The position numbers and the translations under genes were made by a program. Of a DNA stretch of 64,000 nucleotides, positions 39,199 to 48,207 are shown piece by piece. The stretch lies in the NCBI RefSeq assembly GCF_022809775.1, contig NZ_CP094380.1:1227001-1291000 (forward strand), given 5' to 3'. Source of the stretch: Pseudodesulfovibrio tunisiensis (GTDB lineage: Bacteria; Desulfobacterota; Desulfovibrionia; Desulfovibrionales; Desulfovibrionaceae). Below the pieces are notes generated by a model. That model had not been told where the DNA came from, ran no database searches, and saw only the letters and a program-made list of their open reading frames with translations. The stretch's first letter is position 1, and each line of letters begins with the position of its first letter.

Positions 39199-40131
39199 CT
39201 ACGGCAGCACCGGCGCAAGCACCATTTCATTGGGCAGTTCGCGCTCCAGCAGGCCGTGCGCCACCATCCACTGCTCCACTTCATCCAGCTCGGCATCCGA
39301 AGGCATGGCCGGAAGCGGAAAATCATAGACCGGAAATTTCGGTGCAAGCGGCTTGGGAATGCGGCAGGTTTCCGCCATGAGCCGGCGATAGTTCTCGGGA
39401 TTGGCCCTGATGTGTTCGACGGCCTCGGCGTACGCGTCCACAAATGCGCTGTACTGCGTTGCCCCGTTGTCGAAATACCTCTTGTGCAGGCAGAGCACGG
39501 TCAGGGGGACATCCAGTTCGTCGCAGGTGGCAATCACGCTGCCGCCCTTGAGCCGCACAAGGGAGAGAAGCGGTTCGGGCAGCAGGGATGCACCAAGCTG
39601 GTCGGTGAGCAGCATCTGCATGCGGATGGGAATCTTCTTGACCTCCACGCGCTCGAAATGCCCCTTTCCCACACCAAGGCGCGCCTCCATCTTGTCCAGC
39701 AGGAATTCCATGATGGTGGAGCGGGAATAGCCGATCTTCACGCCCTTGAGCGAATCGAGCTGCGCGTCCCTGTTGGCCGGAGACAGGGCAATGCCGAACA
39801 TGGGATTGCCGGGTCTGGTGCGCCAGGAAGTCAGGGCGATGTACATGGGCACCTGTTTCTGGATGAGCATGTACGTGGCGATCAGGTCGCCGAAATATCC
39901 GTCGAGCTGCCCGGCCTGCATGGCGGTGTCGCGCTCCAGAGCCGAGGCGAACGGCACCAGTTCCACGTCCAGACCATGCGCCTGAAACAGGCCATCCCGA
40001 ACCGCGACCTGAAGCGGCAGCGTATCCAGAACAGGCAGTATCCCGAACCGAATTTTCACGTTTTCCGCCCCGGCATCGGACCCGAAACACAGCACGCCCA
40101 GCATCGCCAAGGCGAAGATCAGTTTCCTCAT
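39199..40131 (-). CDS. ABC transporter substrate-binding protein (NMT1/SsuA-like)
   Basis: 310 residues. A signal peptide (about 1-22, ending GSDAGA) is followed by an NMT1/THI5-like periplasmic domain: IRFGILPVLDTLPLQVAVRDGLF and ELVPFASALERDTAMQAGQLDGYFGDL. Such proteins bind sulfonates, nitrate, or thiamin pyrimidines; no residue here settles which. No riboswitch precedes it, so a thiamin-precursor role lacks support. It is the first gene of the ABC-phoH-ybeY-sensor run. Confidence 0.85.
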   Translation of the reverse strand: MRKLIFALAMLGVLCFGSDAGAENVKIRFGILPVLDTLPLQVAVRDGLFQAHGLDVELVPFASALERDTAMQAGQLDGYFGDLIATYMLIQKQVPMYIALTSWRTRPGNPMFGIALSPANRDAQLDSLKGVKIGYSRSTIMEFLLDKMEARLGVGKGHFERVEVKKIPIRMQMLLTDQLGASLLPEPLLSLVRLKGGSVIATCDELDVPLTVLCLHKRYFDNGATQYSAFVDAYAEAVEHIRANPENYRRLMAETCRIPKPLAPKFPVYDFPLPAMPSDAELDEVEQWMVAHGLLERELPNEMVLAPVLP

Positions 40132-40180
40132 CCCATATCTCCCTGTTTTGCTGGCGCAATGTGTATCACGCAGCCCAAGG

Positions 40181-40216
40181 AAAGAAAAGGCGGCCCGGTC
40201 GGGAAACCGGTCCGCC
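40181..40216 (-). terminator. Intrinsic terminator of the metal-export permease gene
   Basis: On the minus strand GGCGGaCCGGT and ACCGGgCCGCC form an 11-position stem with one mismatch, followed by a T-rich tract (TTTTCTTT). It lies 28 bases past the permease stop. Confidence 0.8.
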
Positions 40217-40243
40217 TGACTGTCATCGGCAATTCATCTCCTG

Positions 40244-41314
40244 TCAGTGGTGCCGTCTGCCCACCATTCCCCAGCCTATGAGGCCAAGCAGCAGGACGGC
40301 ACTAGCCACGCCCAGCCATTCGGGCAGGGTCTCCCCGGCCTCGGCCACCACGGCCCGGATGTCCAGCCCGAGATGGGCGTAAAGCCGATCCGTGGCCCAG
40401 GCCAGTGCCAGCGAACAGATCACGATGGACAGCAGATACAGCCCGGCAGCGCGCTTGCCCAACGTCTTGAGCATTACGGTAATGGTCGCGCCGTTGGTGG
40501 CGGGTCCGGCCAGCAGAAACACGAGCGCGGCTCCGGGAGAAACCCCCTTGAGCAACAGAGAGGCGGCAATGGGCGTGGAGGCCGTGGCGCACACATACAA
40601 CGGCAGCGCCACCACCAGCATGGCCGCGTAGGACAGGAATCCGCCCCCCAGATACTCCCCGACCAGATTTTCCGGAATGACCGCAGAAATGATTCCGGCC
40701 AGCACCACGCCGACCAGCAGCCAACGTCCGATGTCCTGCACCATTTCCCCGAACGCATACTGCATGCCGCCCAGAAAACGTCGCCATGGAGAAAGAGGTA
40801 CCTCCAACTCAGCGAGTCCGCGACTGCATCCCCCGCTGCATCCGCACCCGGAATGGTCATGCGACTCGGAAAGATGTTGCAGGGGAATCGGTTCAGGCTC
40901 CCTTTCCGGAAAAAGATTCACGAGCACTCCCGCGACAAGCGCGGTCACCGATGCGGCCACGGGCCGAATCACGGTCATGATCGGATCTATCAGCGCATAG
41001 GTCACGGCAATGGAATCCACCCCGGTTTCGGGTGTGGAAATCATGAAGGCTGTCGTGGCCCCCTTGCTCGCACCCTGCCGCCGCAACCCGAGGGCTGCGG
41101 GCAACACGCCGCAGGAGCACAGAGGTAGCGGCACGCCAATGACCGCAGCCTTGGCAACCGACCCGACAGTGCTGTCGCCAAGATGTCGACTCATGAACGA
41201 GTCGGGTACGAACGCCTTGAGCAGTCCGGCCACGAAAAAGCCGAAGAGAACATATGGAGCGGCATCCACAAGCACATGCCACGACTCCGAAACAACAAGG
41301 TATATCATTTCCAT
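40244..41314 (-). CDS. Metal-efflux permease, SO_0444 (DUF318) family
   Basis: 356 residues with about eight membrane helices. The core signature VPLPLCSCGVLPAALGLRRQG contains conserved cysteines, and PETGVDSIAVTYALIDPIMT follows. A central loop has a histidine/cysteine-rich tract, HDHSGCGCSGGCS, likely to bind metal. SO_0444-type proteins export Cu/Zn-class metals. The ATG at 41314 has AGGTG six bases upstream. Directly upstream are a palindromic operator and the ArsR/SmtB regulator, so induction by excess zinc or a related metal is inferred. Confidence 0.85.
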   Translation of the reverse strand: MEMIYLVVSESWHVLVDAAPYVLFGFFVAGLLKAFVPDSFMSRHLGDSTVGSVAKAAVIGVPLPLCSCGVLPAALGLRRQGASKGATTAFMISTPETGVDSIAVTYALIDPIMTVIRPVAASVTALVAGVLVNLFPEREPEPIPLQHLSESHDHSGCGCSGGCSRGLAELEVPLSPWRRFLGGMQYAFGEMVQDIGRWLLVGVVLAGIISAVIPENLVGEYLGGGFLSYAAMLVVALPLYVCATASTPIAASLLLKGVSPGAALVFLLAGPATNGATITVMLKTLGKRAAGLYLLSIVICSLALAWATDRLYAHLGLDIRAVVAEAGETLPEWLGVASAVLLLGLIGWGMVGRRHH

Positions 41315-41340
41315 GCTTTTCACCTACCCACTCGCTACAA

Positions 41341-41356
41341 ATGAACACTTGTTCAT
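41341..41356. promoter_or_regulatory. SmtB/ArsR-type operator in front of the efflux permease
   Basis: ATGAACA-CT-TGTTCAT is a perfect 7-2-7 palindrome between the regulator gene and the permease start. Operators of SmtB/CzrA-type zinc sensors are TGAACA-like inverted repeats of this design. It lies 27 bases upstream of the permease ATG, where repressor binding would block transcription. Confidence 0.75.
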
Positions 41357-41366
41357 ATCAAAGGTC

Positions 41367-41388
41367 AAAAAAAGGGGTTCATCACCCC
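41367..41388 (-). terminator. Short terminator at the end of the ArsR-type gene
   Basis: GGGG and CCCC arms around a seven-base loop precede seven T residues on the minus strand. The regulator's stop codon lies inside the hairpin. It separates the regulator from the permease promoter. Confidence 0.6.
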
Positions 41389-41738
41389 TCCTCAAGAATG
41401 TGGTCATATCCCTGCGTCAACAGATTGCGCACATGCTCGTCATCCAAAGCATAAAACACGTTTTTTCCTTCCTTGCGGTACCTCACGAGCTTGGCCGCCC
41501 TGAGCAGCCGAAGCTGGTGGGATATCGCGGACTGGGACATTTCAAGGACCTCGGCCAGCGCGCATACGCACAGTTCACTCTGGGACAGGGCAAACAGGAT
41601 GCGCACGCGTGTATAGTCTCCGAGCGCCTTGAACAATTCGGCCAGAAACAGGAAATTTCTTTCCGAAAGCATCTGGTCCTTGACCACGGCCACATTGACC
41701 GCGTGCTTTTCCGTTTCATTGCAAGCCATATTCGACAT
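41382..41738 (-). CDS. ArsR/SmtB family zinc-type metal sensor
   Basis: 118 residues with a winged helix-turn-helix (AEVLEMSQSAISHQLRLLRAA). The C-terminal helix carries D100, H102, H113 and E116, the same spacing (0, +2, +13, +16) as the zinc-sensing alpha-5 site of SmtB (D104, H106, H117, E120). An ELCVC box (55-59) is also present, at the position of the alpha-3 metal site in related sensors. Zinc binding should release DNA. The ATG has GAGGAG. The operator and the exporter gene follow downstream. Confidence 0.92.
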   Translation of the reverse strand: MSNMACNETEKHAVNVAVVKDQMLSERNFLFLAELFKALGDYTRVRILFALSQSELCVCALAEVLEMSQSAISHQLRLLRAAKLVRYRKEGKNVFYALDDEHVRNLLTQGYDHILEEG

Positions 41739-41762
41739 GGTCTCCTCACATGACTAGTCACT

Positions 41763-41777
41763 CATATATGATATATG
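41763..41777. promoter_or_regulatory. AT-rich palindrome upstream of the ArsR-type gene
   Basis: CATATAT-G-ATATATG forms an exact inverted repeat 25 bases upstream of the regulator start. It could be an autoregulatory operator or part of a promoter; its sequence differs from the palindrome in front of the permease. Confidence 0.4.
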
Positions 41778-41817
41778 TAACTTCATTGGTCGGGATTGTC
41801 AATCCGGAACAGTCTCG

Positions 41818-42336
41818 TCAGGAAGCGGCCTTTCGGGCAGCCTCCAGAGCGGCCTCGTAATCCGGCTCCTCGGTAATTTCGGGAACATACTGGACATGCC
41901 GCACCACTCCCTTGCGATCCACCACGAAAACGGCCCGTGTCAGAAGACGCAGTTCCTTGACCAGAGCGCCCCACGCCAGCCCGAAACTGGCATCCCGATG
42001 ATCGGAAAGGGTTTCGACCGCATCCACGCCCGCCGCCCCGCACCAGCGTGCCTGAGCAAAGGGAAGATCCATGCTGACGGTCAAAATCCGGATATCATCG
42101 CCAAGGGCTGCGGCCTCAGTGTTGAACCGTCTGGTTTCCATGTCGCAAACAGGTGTATCCAAGGACGGCACGCACGCGATCACCAGCACGCGACCGGCAT
42201 AATCCTTCAGGGTCCTGTCATTCAAATTCGTATCCAAGGCACTGAAATCAGGCGCATTATCGCCAACACTGATTTCCGGTCCCACCAAGGTCAATCCGTT
42301 GCCCATGAATGCGACGGCTCCGCTTCTCTCCGGCAT
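41818..42336 (-). CDS. tpx: Thiol peroxidase (atypical 2-Cys peroxiredoxin)
   Basis: 172 residues of the Tpx class. Peroxidatic C64 lies in PSLDTPVCDMETRRFN and resolving C99 in FAQARWCGA; the spacing of 35 matches the C61/C95 spacing of E. coli Tpx. It reduces hydrogen peroxide and organic hydroperoxides with thioredoxin. The ATG at 42336 follows AAGGAG by six bases. It helps an anaerobe withstand oxygen exposure. Confidence 0.95.
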   Translation of the reverse strand: MPERSGAVAFMGNGLTLVGPEISVGDNAPDFSALDTNLNDRTLKDYAGRVLVIACVPSLDTPVCDMETRRFNTEAAALGDDIRILTVSMDLPFAQARWCGAAGVDAVETLSDHRDASFGLAWGALVKELRLLTRAVFVVDRKGVVRHVQYVPEITEEPDYEAALEAARKAAS

Positions 42337-42425
42337 TGAAGACTCCTTGCTGTCAGGTTTCACGCATTCACGCATACCACGCCCACACCTTTGCAGCAAA
42401 GATTATAATCCTTATTTTTCCCACT

Positions 42426-43514
42426 TCACTGATTTTCCGTGGCCTTGGTCAGCAGCGTCACATTGCTCCGGGTGAAAAAACCATCGAACTCCCCGTAGCG
42501 ATGGATGTATTCATTGACGAGAAGCGTATTTTCAAATGGAACGGAAAAAGTCTGTTTCAAGCCCTCTTCCGGCGATCCCACGAGGTCCACGAGAAACTCC
42601 ATGCCATCTTCGGCAAGTGCCGCATGGGTCCGCTCGATATTCTCGGTTCGAAAGGCCAGATGGTGCACGCGCGTGCCATAGTTGTGAATGAACATCTCGG
42701 TCGGTCCGGCTTCGTCCGCGGACTGAAACGGCTTGATGCCCGAGGTGAACACCATGGCGTAGTCATCATGGCTGAGGCGCGCCACGTTGGTGATGGAATT
42801 CAGGGACTCCACGTAAATGGAAAAGTCGAAATGGTAGTTGGTGAGTTCCATGAACTCGATGATGGCCTTGTCCCTGTCCTCGGCCCGAACCCGCGTGGCC
42901 GCGTGATCCAGTTCACGAATGTCGGCCAGGTGCGGCCGGTCCGGCTTCCCGAGATGCCAAACCAGAGGCGCAGCTCCTTCCCACTGGTATTTCCCTTCCC
43001 TGCCGTCAATCCACTTGATGAACCCGAGGGAATTGCCGGTAAAGGAGGAAGGTTCGGTCTGAATGAAGAGATAGGCATCGGTCTCGACAATGCCTTCGGT
43101 GAGAAAGCGGACTCCCCGCTCCTTCTGGATGTCCACGTATCGTTCAAGTTGCGGACACTGAAACACGAAGGTTTCCAGTCGCGTGTTCGGCAGATGCTCG
43201 CTCTTCGGAGCCGGATTCACGGCACGGAACGGATTATCCAGCCCCTTGCGACTGGTGACAAGAAAATCCGCGCCTCCATCCTGCCGCAGCACGGCCGTGC
43301 GCACGGCCTGAGCCTCGAAAGCGCCGTCGAATTCCAGTCCGGTAGAGGAAAGCAGTTCCCTGACCGCCGCCTTCTGCCGGTCAGGTTCGGTGTTGATCAC
43401 CACGCACTCGAGTCCGCCGACCAGACCGTTCAGCCCCAGTCGGGCACGGTCCTCGGCCACGCGTGCCACCTCGCGCCGCAACAGGGAATCGTCGTTGCAA
43501 AAAGACAGGCCCAT
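42426..43514 (-). CDS. HPPD-like protein (vicinal oxygen chelate fold)
   Basis: 362 residues with two VOC modules. The C-terminal one resembles 4-hydroxyphenylpyruvate dioxygenase: LDHAATRV, then VHHLAFRTENIERTHAAL, and a terminal ENTLLVNEYIHRYG, giving a potential His-His-Glu iron site. True HPPD needs oxygen, which sits oddly with the anaerobic signs here, so it may have another substrate or use trace oxygen. The ATG at 43514 follows GGAGAAGGG. It lies 60 bases after the glutamate dehydrogenase gene on the same strand, which suggests a link to amino-acid breakdown. Confidence 0.75.
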   Translation of the reverse strand: MGLSFCNDDSLLRREVARVAEDRARLGLNGLVGGLECVVINTEPDRQKAAVRELLSSTGLEFDGAFEAQAVRTAVLRQDGGADFLVTSRKGLDNPFRAVNPAPKSEHLPNTRLETFVFQCPQLERYVDIQKERGVRFLTEGIVETDAYLFIQTEPSSFTGNSLGFIKWIDGREGKYQWEGAAPLVWHLGKPDRPHLADIRELDHAATRVRAEDRDKAIIEFMELTNYHFDFSIYVESLNSITNVARLSHDDYAMVFTSGIKPFQSADEAGPTEMFIHNYGTRVHHLAFRTENIERTHAALAEDGMEFLVDLVGSPEEGLKQTFSVPFENTLLVNEYIHRYGEFDGFFTRSNVTLLTKATENQ

Positions 43515-43574
43515 GTCCCTTCTCCCGTAATGGAGGCGGGACACGGGCCTGATACGGTCCGAATGCCGCCCGGG

Positions 43575-46526
43575 TTATGCGAGTCCGAGGCGGGCCAGAG
43601 TCAGATGCTTGCGTCCGGAACTTTCCAGAATTTCCGCAATCACGTCCTCGTCGGCCAGTCCGGCCTTCCGGATTTCCTCGACCAGCGCACCGACGCGATC
43701 CTCCTCTTCGAGATAGCTGAACAGTACGTCGCGAACGTCACGCACATTCGTCAGATTCTCGGCCCAGCCTATTCCTTCCTGATAGACCATCTTGGCAGAA
43801 ATGAACGAGGCCAGCAAGGCAAGCTGATGCTTGCGCGGCAGGTCGTTCACCAGACGCTCTCCATACTTTTCCACCAGCACGGCCGGGCAATAGGCAAAGA
43901 GTTCGTTGCACAGCCGGGGATCGTCCGCCACCTTTTCCAGCCCCTTGTCCAGAATCACGGCAATCCTGTCCGCAAGAGAGATGATCGACCGGGAAATCTG
44001 GAAGGCAAGCCCGATCAGACTCTTGCGACCGCCAGCCAGCTTGTATTCCCGCATCAGGGTCCGGGCCTCGGAACGCGCCCTCAGCCGCAGAATGTCCAGC
44101 AACTGGGCCACGTACTCGTCCTTGATGCCGATGAACTCCTCCTCGGAAATCACGAGTCCGGCCAGAATCTCGTAGGAGGAGCAGATCACGCCGGTCTTGT
44201 TGGCCGAAGGACCGGGCACGGCAAGCACCCCCGCCTTTTCCAGATGCAGGCGCGCATCCGGCGAAATGAAGATGTTCGCGCCCTCGATGATGCCTCGGGC
44301 CGACGGCGTGCCGTCGCGTTGCAGGAATTCCTTCCAGTTCGAGGCATTGATGGTATCCGGCCTGCCGCCGGAAGGAATGAACAGATCGGCCACGACGATG
44401 TTGTGCAGCTCGTTGCGGATGCGCACACCGTCCGGGTCGTTGGTGGAGACCACGAACGCACTGTCGCTCTTGAGCCGAGCCGGATCGAAGTCCGCGGTCT
44501 TGAGCGACTTGTCCATGAGCCGCAGGAGTTCGCGCCGGTCCAGACCGTCCGGATCGAAAATCGCGCCATGCCCGTCGGTCATGGCAACGATGCGTGCGTT
44601 GTCGCCGTATTCGCGGAACAGAATCCTGACCACGTTGGATGCCACGTCTCCGGCGGGTCCGCCCGTGATCTTGACCGTGAACGGATCGCGCTTCGGGTCG
44701 ATGCCCAGGGTCTTGAGCACCTCGTCCGCAAACACGACCACGCCTTCGCTGGTCACGCCGTACTGCTTGTGCGCGATGCCCGCGCCCGGCTTGGAACTCA
44801 TGAACGCGGACGGCCACTTGTATCCGCGCCGCTCGGCACGGTCCGCCATCCACTGGATATGCGCGGGAGTGATGTTCTCGTCCGGGCCGAGGAAAATGAT
44901 TTCCTCCCGATTCAGATAGTCCACCACGCCGGGCTGCACAAAGCCCTCGGCATCCTCGGGCACGGCAATGAGGTCCAGAAAGGAATCCACCATGCTCTTG
45001 ACGGCCAGATCGATGTCCCCGTCCGGACCAAGCAGGATCACGGCCTTGGAACCGCCCTCGGGAATGTCCTTGTTCTTGATCTGCTGGGCGCTCGCCAGTT
45101 TGGTAACCTCGTCGAAGAGCCGATTGGACTCCAGCTCGAACTGCTCCTGGCTCCAGGTGCGGACCACACGCACGCCCCCGCGCGCCGTATCGCGATACCG
45201 GACATGGAAGCCGAAGCTGTAGGGACCGTGAAAACAGTAGATGCCGTAAGGGCGCTCCTCTCTGGGCATGGGCGCAAGAATCAGCGGGTCCAGCCGAAAG
45301 CTCAACCCCGCCTTTTCCGGCAGGTAATAGTTGGTCCGCAATGTATAGCGGAAGAACTTGTAGACATAGGTGAGAATGTCCCGCGCAACCTGATCCCCGA
45401 CATTGCGCAGAGCCTGCCGGACCGCATTCCTGCGCTCGAGCATCAGGGCCTTCCGATCCCCGGCTATCTCCGGATTGAACCGGGCGTCGAAGTAGCCGAA
45501 CAGTTTTTCCGCCAGCTCGCGATGCTTGAGGATGGTGTAGACGATGCGGCTCGACGTGTAGGCATGGATGTTCTTGCGCATCAGGAACTGATGCACGAAC
45601 TCGGACGCCGCCTGCATGAGCATGACCTTGCCGAGTTCCCAGCCGTTTTCCGAAGCAAGGGCTTCAAGGCCGTGAAACGCGAACCATTTGACGAGCTTGA
45701 GCTGACGTTCGAGCCTGAGCCACCTTTCGGATTGCGGGTCCATGTCGATCCGCTCCCGGTTCAGATAGAAGCTCATGATGGCCACGGTGTTTCCGTCCAG
45801 CTCGAACTCGTCGGCATAGGCGCGATCCACGGGAATGCTCTCCCAGGCCAGCACCTTGATGATGCGCAGCAGAAGCGCCCTTCGCGGCGGATTGGCCATG
45901 GCCACGCTGATCCTGTCGAATCCCGGGTGCACGTCCTTTTCCAGCATGACCTGAACCCGCTCCCTGCCGATCAGGCAGCCGCAGGTGTTGAAGTGGCGGA
46001 CGGCCCGTTGCGGATCGAACTTTTCCACGTAATCCTCGGAAACCGAAGACAGAAAATGCTCGAACTCGCCGGTGTCGCCGGGCAGACTCGTCTGCTCGCC
46101 GGCCAGTTCGGCGAGCGCGGCCCGAAAATTGCCGCCGTCCGTGGCGCACTGCGGCTGCGGACCGAACAGCAACGTGTCCAGACGCAACGAGTCGTCCCGG
46201 CTGGAATAGATTCGCGCGATCTGGATATCGCGATCGATGTACGGCTCCAGGACCTGTACCAGGGCCTTCATGTCTCCGCCGGGCGTGATGTGCGTCACCT
46301 TGGTGCCGCACGGGCTGTGCAGGGCAATGGCCTGCCTGTCTTCACGCACCAGTCCGGACACAATGCCCATGAGATGGCGTATCTGCTCCTCTTCGCCATG
46401 GGTCCGGAAATAGTATTCCGGCATGTTCTCGTAGAACCACGGCACAAGAGCGTTCACCGAATCCTGTAGCCTGCTTCCCACTTTATCCCGAATTTCCATC
46501 GGGCTGGAACCCTCTGCAATAGTCAT
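43575..46526 (-). CDS. Large NAD-specific glutamate dehydrogenase
   Basis: 983 residues, matching the roughly 115-kDa class rather than the 50-kDa hexameric enzymes. The catalytic region holds RYRDTARGGVRVV, KNKDIPEGGSKAV and the NAD-binding ITGGPAGDVASNVVRIL. A long N-terminal region probably has regulatory ACT-like modules. The enzyme oxidatively deaminates glutamate to 2-oxoglutarate. The ATG at 46526 has GGAG six bases upstream; a longer frame upstream looks non-coding. It is divergent from cheV. Confidence 0.9.
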   Translation of the reverse strand: MTIAEGSSPMEIRDKVGSRLQDSVNALVPWFYENMPEYYFRTHGEEEQIRHLMGIVSGLVREDRQAIALHSPCGTKVTHITPGGDMKALVQVLEPYIDRDIQIARIYSSRDDSLRLDTLLFGPQPQCATDGGNFRAALAELAGEQTSLPGDTGEFEHFLSSVSEDYVEKFDPQRAVRHFNTCGCLIGRERVQVMLEKDVHPGFDRISVAMANPPRRALLLRIIKVLAWESIPVDRAYADEFELDGNTVAIMSFYLNRERIDMDPQSERWLRLERQLKLVKWFAFHGLEALASENGWELGKVMLMQAASEFVHQFLMRKNIHAYTSSRIVYTILKHRELAEKLFGYFDARFNPEIAGDRKALMLERRNAVRQALRNVGDQVARDILTYVYKFFRYTLRTNYYLPEKAGLSFRLDPLILAPMPREERPYGIYCFHGPYSFGFHVRYRDTARGGVRVVRTWSQEQFELESNRLFDEVTKLASAQQIKNKDIPEGGSKAVILLGPDGDIDLAVKSMVDSFLDLIAVPEDAEGFVQPGVVDYLNREEIIFLGPDENITPAHIQWMADRAERRGYKWPSAFMSSKPGAGIAHKQYGVTSEGVVVFADEVLKTLGIDPKRDPFTVKITGGPAGDVASNVVRILFREYGDNARIVAMTDGHGAIFDPDGLDRRELLRLMDKSLKTADFDPARLKSDSAFVVSTNDPDGVRIRNELHNIVVADLFIPSGGRPDTINASNWKEFLQRDGTPSARGIIEGANIFISPDARLHLEKAGVLAVPGPSANKTGVICSSYEILAGLVISEEEFIGIKDEYVAQLLDILRLRARSEARTLMREYKLAGGRKSLIGLAFQISRSIISLADRIAVILDKGLEKVADDPRLCNELFAYCPAVLVEKYGERLVNDLPRKHQLALLASFISAKMVYQEGIGWAENLTNVRDVRDVLFSYLEEEDRVGALVEEIRKAGLADEDVIAEILESSGRKHLTLARLGLA

Positions 46527-46639
46527 TCTTCGCTCCAGTTTGGGGTGAATAGGATTTTCAACTTTGCCCTGACGCAGCCCGGTTGCCAAGAGGGAAGTCA
46601 AATTTTTTGGAAAAATCATTCCCTCATTCGCATTACGGG

Positions 46640-46657
46640 ATTATTCATGGGAATAAT
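46640..46657. repeat. 7-bp inverted repeat in the gdh-cheV divergent promoter region
   Basis: ATTATTC and GAATAAT are exact complements around a four-base spacer, between the divergent glutamate dehydrogenase and cheV genes (46527-46757). It may be a regulator site. No gene is visible in this gap. Confidence 0.35.
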
Positions 46658-46757
46658 TCACGATAACGGCATGGACAGTCGTTCATTCAAAGCGTAAAAA
46701 ACCGACAGTCGTGCCCCGGAAGTCCCCGGCTGGCCGCCAAAGGCAAACGAGGTAGAC

Positions 46758-47714
46758 ATGAGCACCCCACGGAACAACTCCGTAGATACCGGAATTCTGT
46801 TGGAAACCGGCACCAACGAGCTGGAAATACTTGAATTCTACATCAGTGAGACACGCAAGGAAGGAGAACCGCCGGTTCCCAATTACTTCGGCATCAACGT
46901 GGCCAAGGTCATGCAGGTGATCGAAACTCCGAATCTGGAACCGCCGGAGTCTGCTCCGCATCCGTCCTTCATGGGCACGATCCCTCTGCGCGATCACATC
47001 CTTCCGGTCCTCGACCTTTCGGTCTGGCTGGAGCTGGACATGCCCAAAACCGAACGGGACATCGTCATTGTCACGGAATTCAGCCAATCCGTCACCGGCT
47101 TCCTCGTGTCCGGAGTCACGGAAATCCACAGAGTGGGCTGGGGCGAGGTCATTCCGCCCAGTGGCGTGATCTCCAGCAGCACGGATGCCATCATCGGACT
47201 CGTGGACAAGGGCGACCGCTTCATCCAGCTTCTGGATCTGGAAACCATCCTGTCCCAGTTCACACAGCGGGACGATCTGGAAGTGGAAGTGGCGGACCAG
47301 CGCTACACGGCCCTTGTAGCGGACGACTCCGCCACGATCCGCACCATGCTGCAGGAGCACCTGACCGAAGCCAACTTCAACATCATCATGGTCACCAACG
47401 GCAAGGATGCCCTGGACAAGATCTTTCAACTCAAGGAACAGGCTCTTGAGGAAGGATGCGACATCACCGAACTGGTGAATGTGGTCATTTCCGACATTGA
47501 AATGCCACTCATGGACGGTTTCAGCCTGACCAAGAACATCAAGCAGGATGAAGTCTTGCAAATACTGCCCGTCATACTGTATTCTTCCATCATCACCAAG
47601 GAACTGAAGCACAAGGGCGACTCTGTCGGTGCAAACCTGCAGATAACCAAGCCGGACATCCATACCATCCCCGGCAGAGCCATAGGACTTATCAAAGGCG
47701 GTAATCCGGAATGA
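46758..47714 (+). CDS. cheV: CheV-like chemotaxis protein (CheW-receiver)
   Basis: 318 residues. The N-terminal CheW-like domain (about 20-165) includes NYFGINVAKVMQVI and GTIPLRDHILPVLDL. The C-terminal receiver (about 185-310) has acidic ADDSATIR and phospho-acceptor aspartate in VVISDIEMPLMDGF. CheV couples chemoreceptors to CheA and its receiver tunes the coupling. The gene overlaps the following Hpt gene by four bases, so the two proteins probably work together. Confidence 0.92.
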   Translation: MSTPRNNSVDTGILLETGTNELEILEFYISETRKEGEPPVPNYFGINVAKVMQVIETPNLEPPESAPHPSFMGTIPLRDHILPVLDLSVWLELDMPKTERDIVIVTEFSQSVTGFLVSGVTEIHRVGWGEVIPPSGVISSSTDAIIGLVDKGDRFIQLLDLETILSQFTQRDDLEVEVADQRYTALVADDSATIRTMLQEHLTEANFNIIMVTNGKDALDKIFQLKEQALEEGCDITELVNVVISDIEMPLMDGFSLTKNIKQDEVLQILPVILYSSIITKELKHKGDSVGANLQITKPDIHTIPGRAIGLIKGGNPE

Positions 47715-48112
47715 CCCCAGTTCGAGACCATGTGCTCGAAATATTCATTGAAGAGACCGAAGAACGGCTCAACAACATCGAGGCAGGCCTGCTGGAACTG
47801 GAAAAATGCGGGGATCACTGCGATCCCGATCTCGTCAATTCCGTGTTCCGGGATGCGCACTCGGTCAAGGCCGGCTGCAACCTGCTCAAGTTGCACACCA
47901 TCGAAGACCTTGCCCACAAGCTGGAAAATGTTCTCGAACTCATCCGACGGGACAAGCTTGCGCCTACCGAGCTTGTCATCACGGCCAGCCTGGAGGCCGT
48001 GGACAAACTCCGCGAACTTGTGGAGGACGTGGAAAACAGCGACGGTGTCAGCATCCGGTTGCACACGGCCATGCTCGACAACGCCATCCAGATGGGCGGC
48101 GCTTCGGTCTGA
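47711..48112 (+). CDS. Stand-alone Hpt domain protein
   Basis: 133 residues. The Hpt signature FRDAHSVKAGCNLL places the phospho-accepting histidine at H50. Similarity is greatest to the CheA P1 domain, but no kinase domain follows. Such proteins pass phosphoryl groups between response regulators, so CheV's receiver is a natural partner. It overlaps the cheV stop as ATGA. Confidence 0.88.
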   Translation: MTPVRDHVLEIFIEETEERLNNIEAGLLELEKCGDHCDPDLVNSVFRDAHSVKAGCNLLKLHTIEDLAHKLENVLELIRRDKLAPTELVITASLEAVDKLRELVEDVENSDGVSIRLHTAMLDNAIQMGGASV

Positions 48113-48135
48113 TCCGTTTCCCGAAGAATCAAAGG

Positions 48136-48175
48136 AAACGGCCCGCGTTTACAATGAACGCAGGCCGTTTTTCAT
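48136..48175 (+). terminator. Intrinsic terminator after cheV-hpt
   Basis: AAACGGCCcGCGTT pairs with AACGCaGGCCGTTT (one mismatch) and is followed by a short T run. It lies between this operon and a convergent gene. Confidence 0.85.
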
Positions 48176-48207
48176 TTCGCAACGACGAAAGACAGATTGT
48201 CCCCGGA

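Noticed and set aside
42309-46469. A 1386-residue rightward frame
   Set aside because: It is antisense to the glutamate dehydrogenase and HPPD-like genes, which have clear domain motifs. The long antisense frame is a codon-bias artefact.
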